Below, in pieces: positions 63,540 through 64,000 of a stretch of DNA of 64,000 nt. A model generated the notes under the pieces. The model saw only the letters and a program-made list of their open reading frames with translations. It searched no databases and was not told where the DNA came from. Location: positions 77,735 through 141,734 of the forward strand of contig JALOAD010000005.1 in NCBI GenBank assembly GCA_023228995.1, in the 5' to 3' direction. Within the stretch, counting starts at the first letter, position 1. Each line of letters begins with the position of its first letter. The DNA is from JALOAD01 sp023228995 [NCBI: Candidatus Muiribacterium halophilum] (GTDB taxonomy: Bacteria > Muiribacteriota > Muiribacteriia > Muiribacteriales). Made by a program: the position numbers and the translations under genes.

Positions 63540-64000
63540 TTATCAACAATTTTCATTTTATCAGCATCAAAAACCTGAACCTGATTTCTTCCGTTCTGTT
63601 TAGCCCAATACATAGCTGTATCCGCTTTTTTAATTAAATCTAACCTTTCTGTTGATGAAATAGGAAAAGTTGCTATACCAAGACTTGCTGTTACTTTGAG
63701 TATTTTACCATCATCACCATTATAATTAGCTGCTTCTATATTTTTTCTAAGTCTTTCTGCAACAACATAAGCTGCTTTTCCATCAGTTTCAGGTAATACT
63801 GCAATAAATTCTTCCCCACCATATCTTGCAACAAGGTCAACTTTATTCCTAACACTTGCTTTAAATATTTTAGCTGTTTGTTCAAGAACCATATCTCCAA
63901 TCTGATGACCATAATTATCATTAAAAATCTTAAAATGGTCAATATCACTCATTATAATAGATAACGGTCTATTATATCTTATAGCTCTTGAAAGTTCTTC
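63536..64000 (-). CDS. GGDEF-domain protein, diguanylate cyclase (5' end beyond window)
   Basis: 155 residues to the window edge; the frame stays open past the ATG at 63952 and continues with ELSRAIRYNRPLSIIMSDID, so the gene is cut, not started, here. A complete GGDEF core is visible: SDIDHFKIFNDNYGH, the active-site ARYGGEEF, ERLRKNIE and the ADTAMYWAKQNGRNQV end. All catalytic residues are present, so it should make cyclic di-GMP. No inhibitory RxxD precedes the GGEEF in the expected place. Leads into the envelope/division operon. Confidence 0.92.
   Translation of the reverse strand, partial: EELSRAIRYNRPLSIIMSDIDHFKIFNDNYGHQIGDMVLEQTAKIFKASVRNKVDLVARYGGEEFIAVLPETDGKAAYVVAERLRKNIEAANYNGDDGKILKVTASLGIATFPISSTERLDLIKKADTAMYWAKQNGRNQVQVFDADKMKIVDK

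Noticed and set aside
1-64000. Alternative genetic code (TGA as Gly or Trp)
   Set aside because: TGA ends many genes, often in ATGA overlaps with the next start, and no gene needs TGA read-through.

Overview
The window is very AT-rich, standard-code bacterial chromosome (TGA is used as a stop, for example in the many ATGA start/stop overlaps). It suggests an anaerobic, probably diderm bacterium from a poorly characterised low-GC lineage. Evidence for anaerobic life is an oxygen-independent class III ribonucleotide reductase with its activase, the NADH/NAD sensor Rex, an Rrf2/IscR-type Fe-S regulator and no respiratory or oxygen-defence genes in view. Two lipobox lipoproteins, a TolB-like propeller protein, an EnvC-like division protein and a long-form L25 fit a diderm. 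The gene style recalls candidate phyla such as Muiribacteriota, Wallbacteria or Riflebacteria, but that is a guess.

Layout. Positions 1-1183 (+): end of an unknown gene and a group 4 glycosyltransferase. 1309-4353 (-): GH57 glycosidase and rex. 4523-8767 (-): endonuclease IV-like enzyme, a secreted protein and a 904-residue STAND/TPR regulator with a C-terminal OmpR-type DNA-binding domain, divergent from a HEAT-repeat protein (+) whose acidic tail holds 54-residue tandem repeats. 11570-14915 (-): MTA phosphorylase, a secreted protein and a TPR/beta-propeller protein. 15073-15675 (-): ribosomal L25. 15811-19907 (-): two overlapping membrane histidine kinases. 19914-23501 (-): nrdR-nrdD-nrdG with NrdR-box-like sites; the NrdD carries a fused glutaredoxin-like domain. 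23733 (+): thioredoxin. 24315-27541 (-): LysM/M23 endopeptidase, DMT transporter, L31, Rrf2 regulator. 27744 (+): THUMP RNA methyltransferase. 28948 (-): chemoreceptor. 31086 (+): tRNA-Leu(GAG). 31235-34011: methyltransferase, small membrane protein, P5C dehydrogenase. 34360-41497 (-): six-gene oligopeptide ABC transporter. 41667 (-): clostripain-like protease.

43457-53699 (-) is a housekeeping block: rplS, lepB, ylqF, pgpH, ybeY, two CBS-domain membrane proteins, DUF502, YerB-like protein, era and recO. 53789 (-) is serC and 55048 (-) a divergent polysaccharide deacetylase. 56032-64000 (-) is a tightly overlapping envelope/division operon: GGDEF protein (cut by the window end), secreted protein, LmeA-like protein, DUF5693 membrane protein, ftsE, ftsX, an EnvC-like protein with a degenerate LytM domain, and a CtpA protease.

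The features that stand out from ordinary gene content are: loss of the EAA coupling loop from both permeases of the peptide transporter; the NrdD-glutaredoxin fusion; the STAND regulator with its divergent promoter region; the degenerate second kinase of the sensor pair; and intergenic spacers made of recurring small palindromes, a CCGGG hairpin element and telomere-like C/G-rich tracts. No CRISPR array, insertion sequence or prophage is visible.
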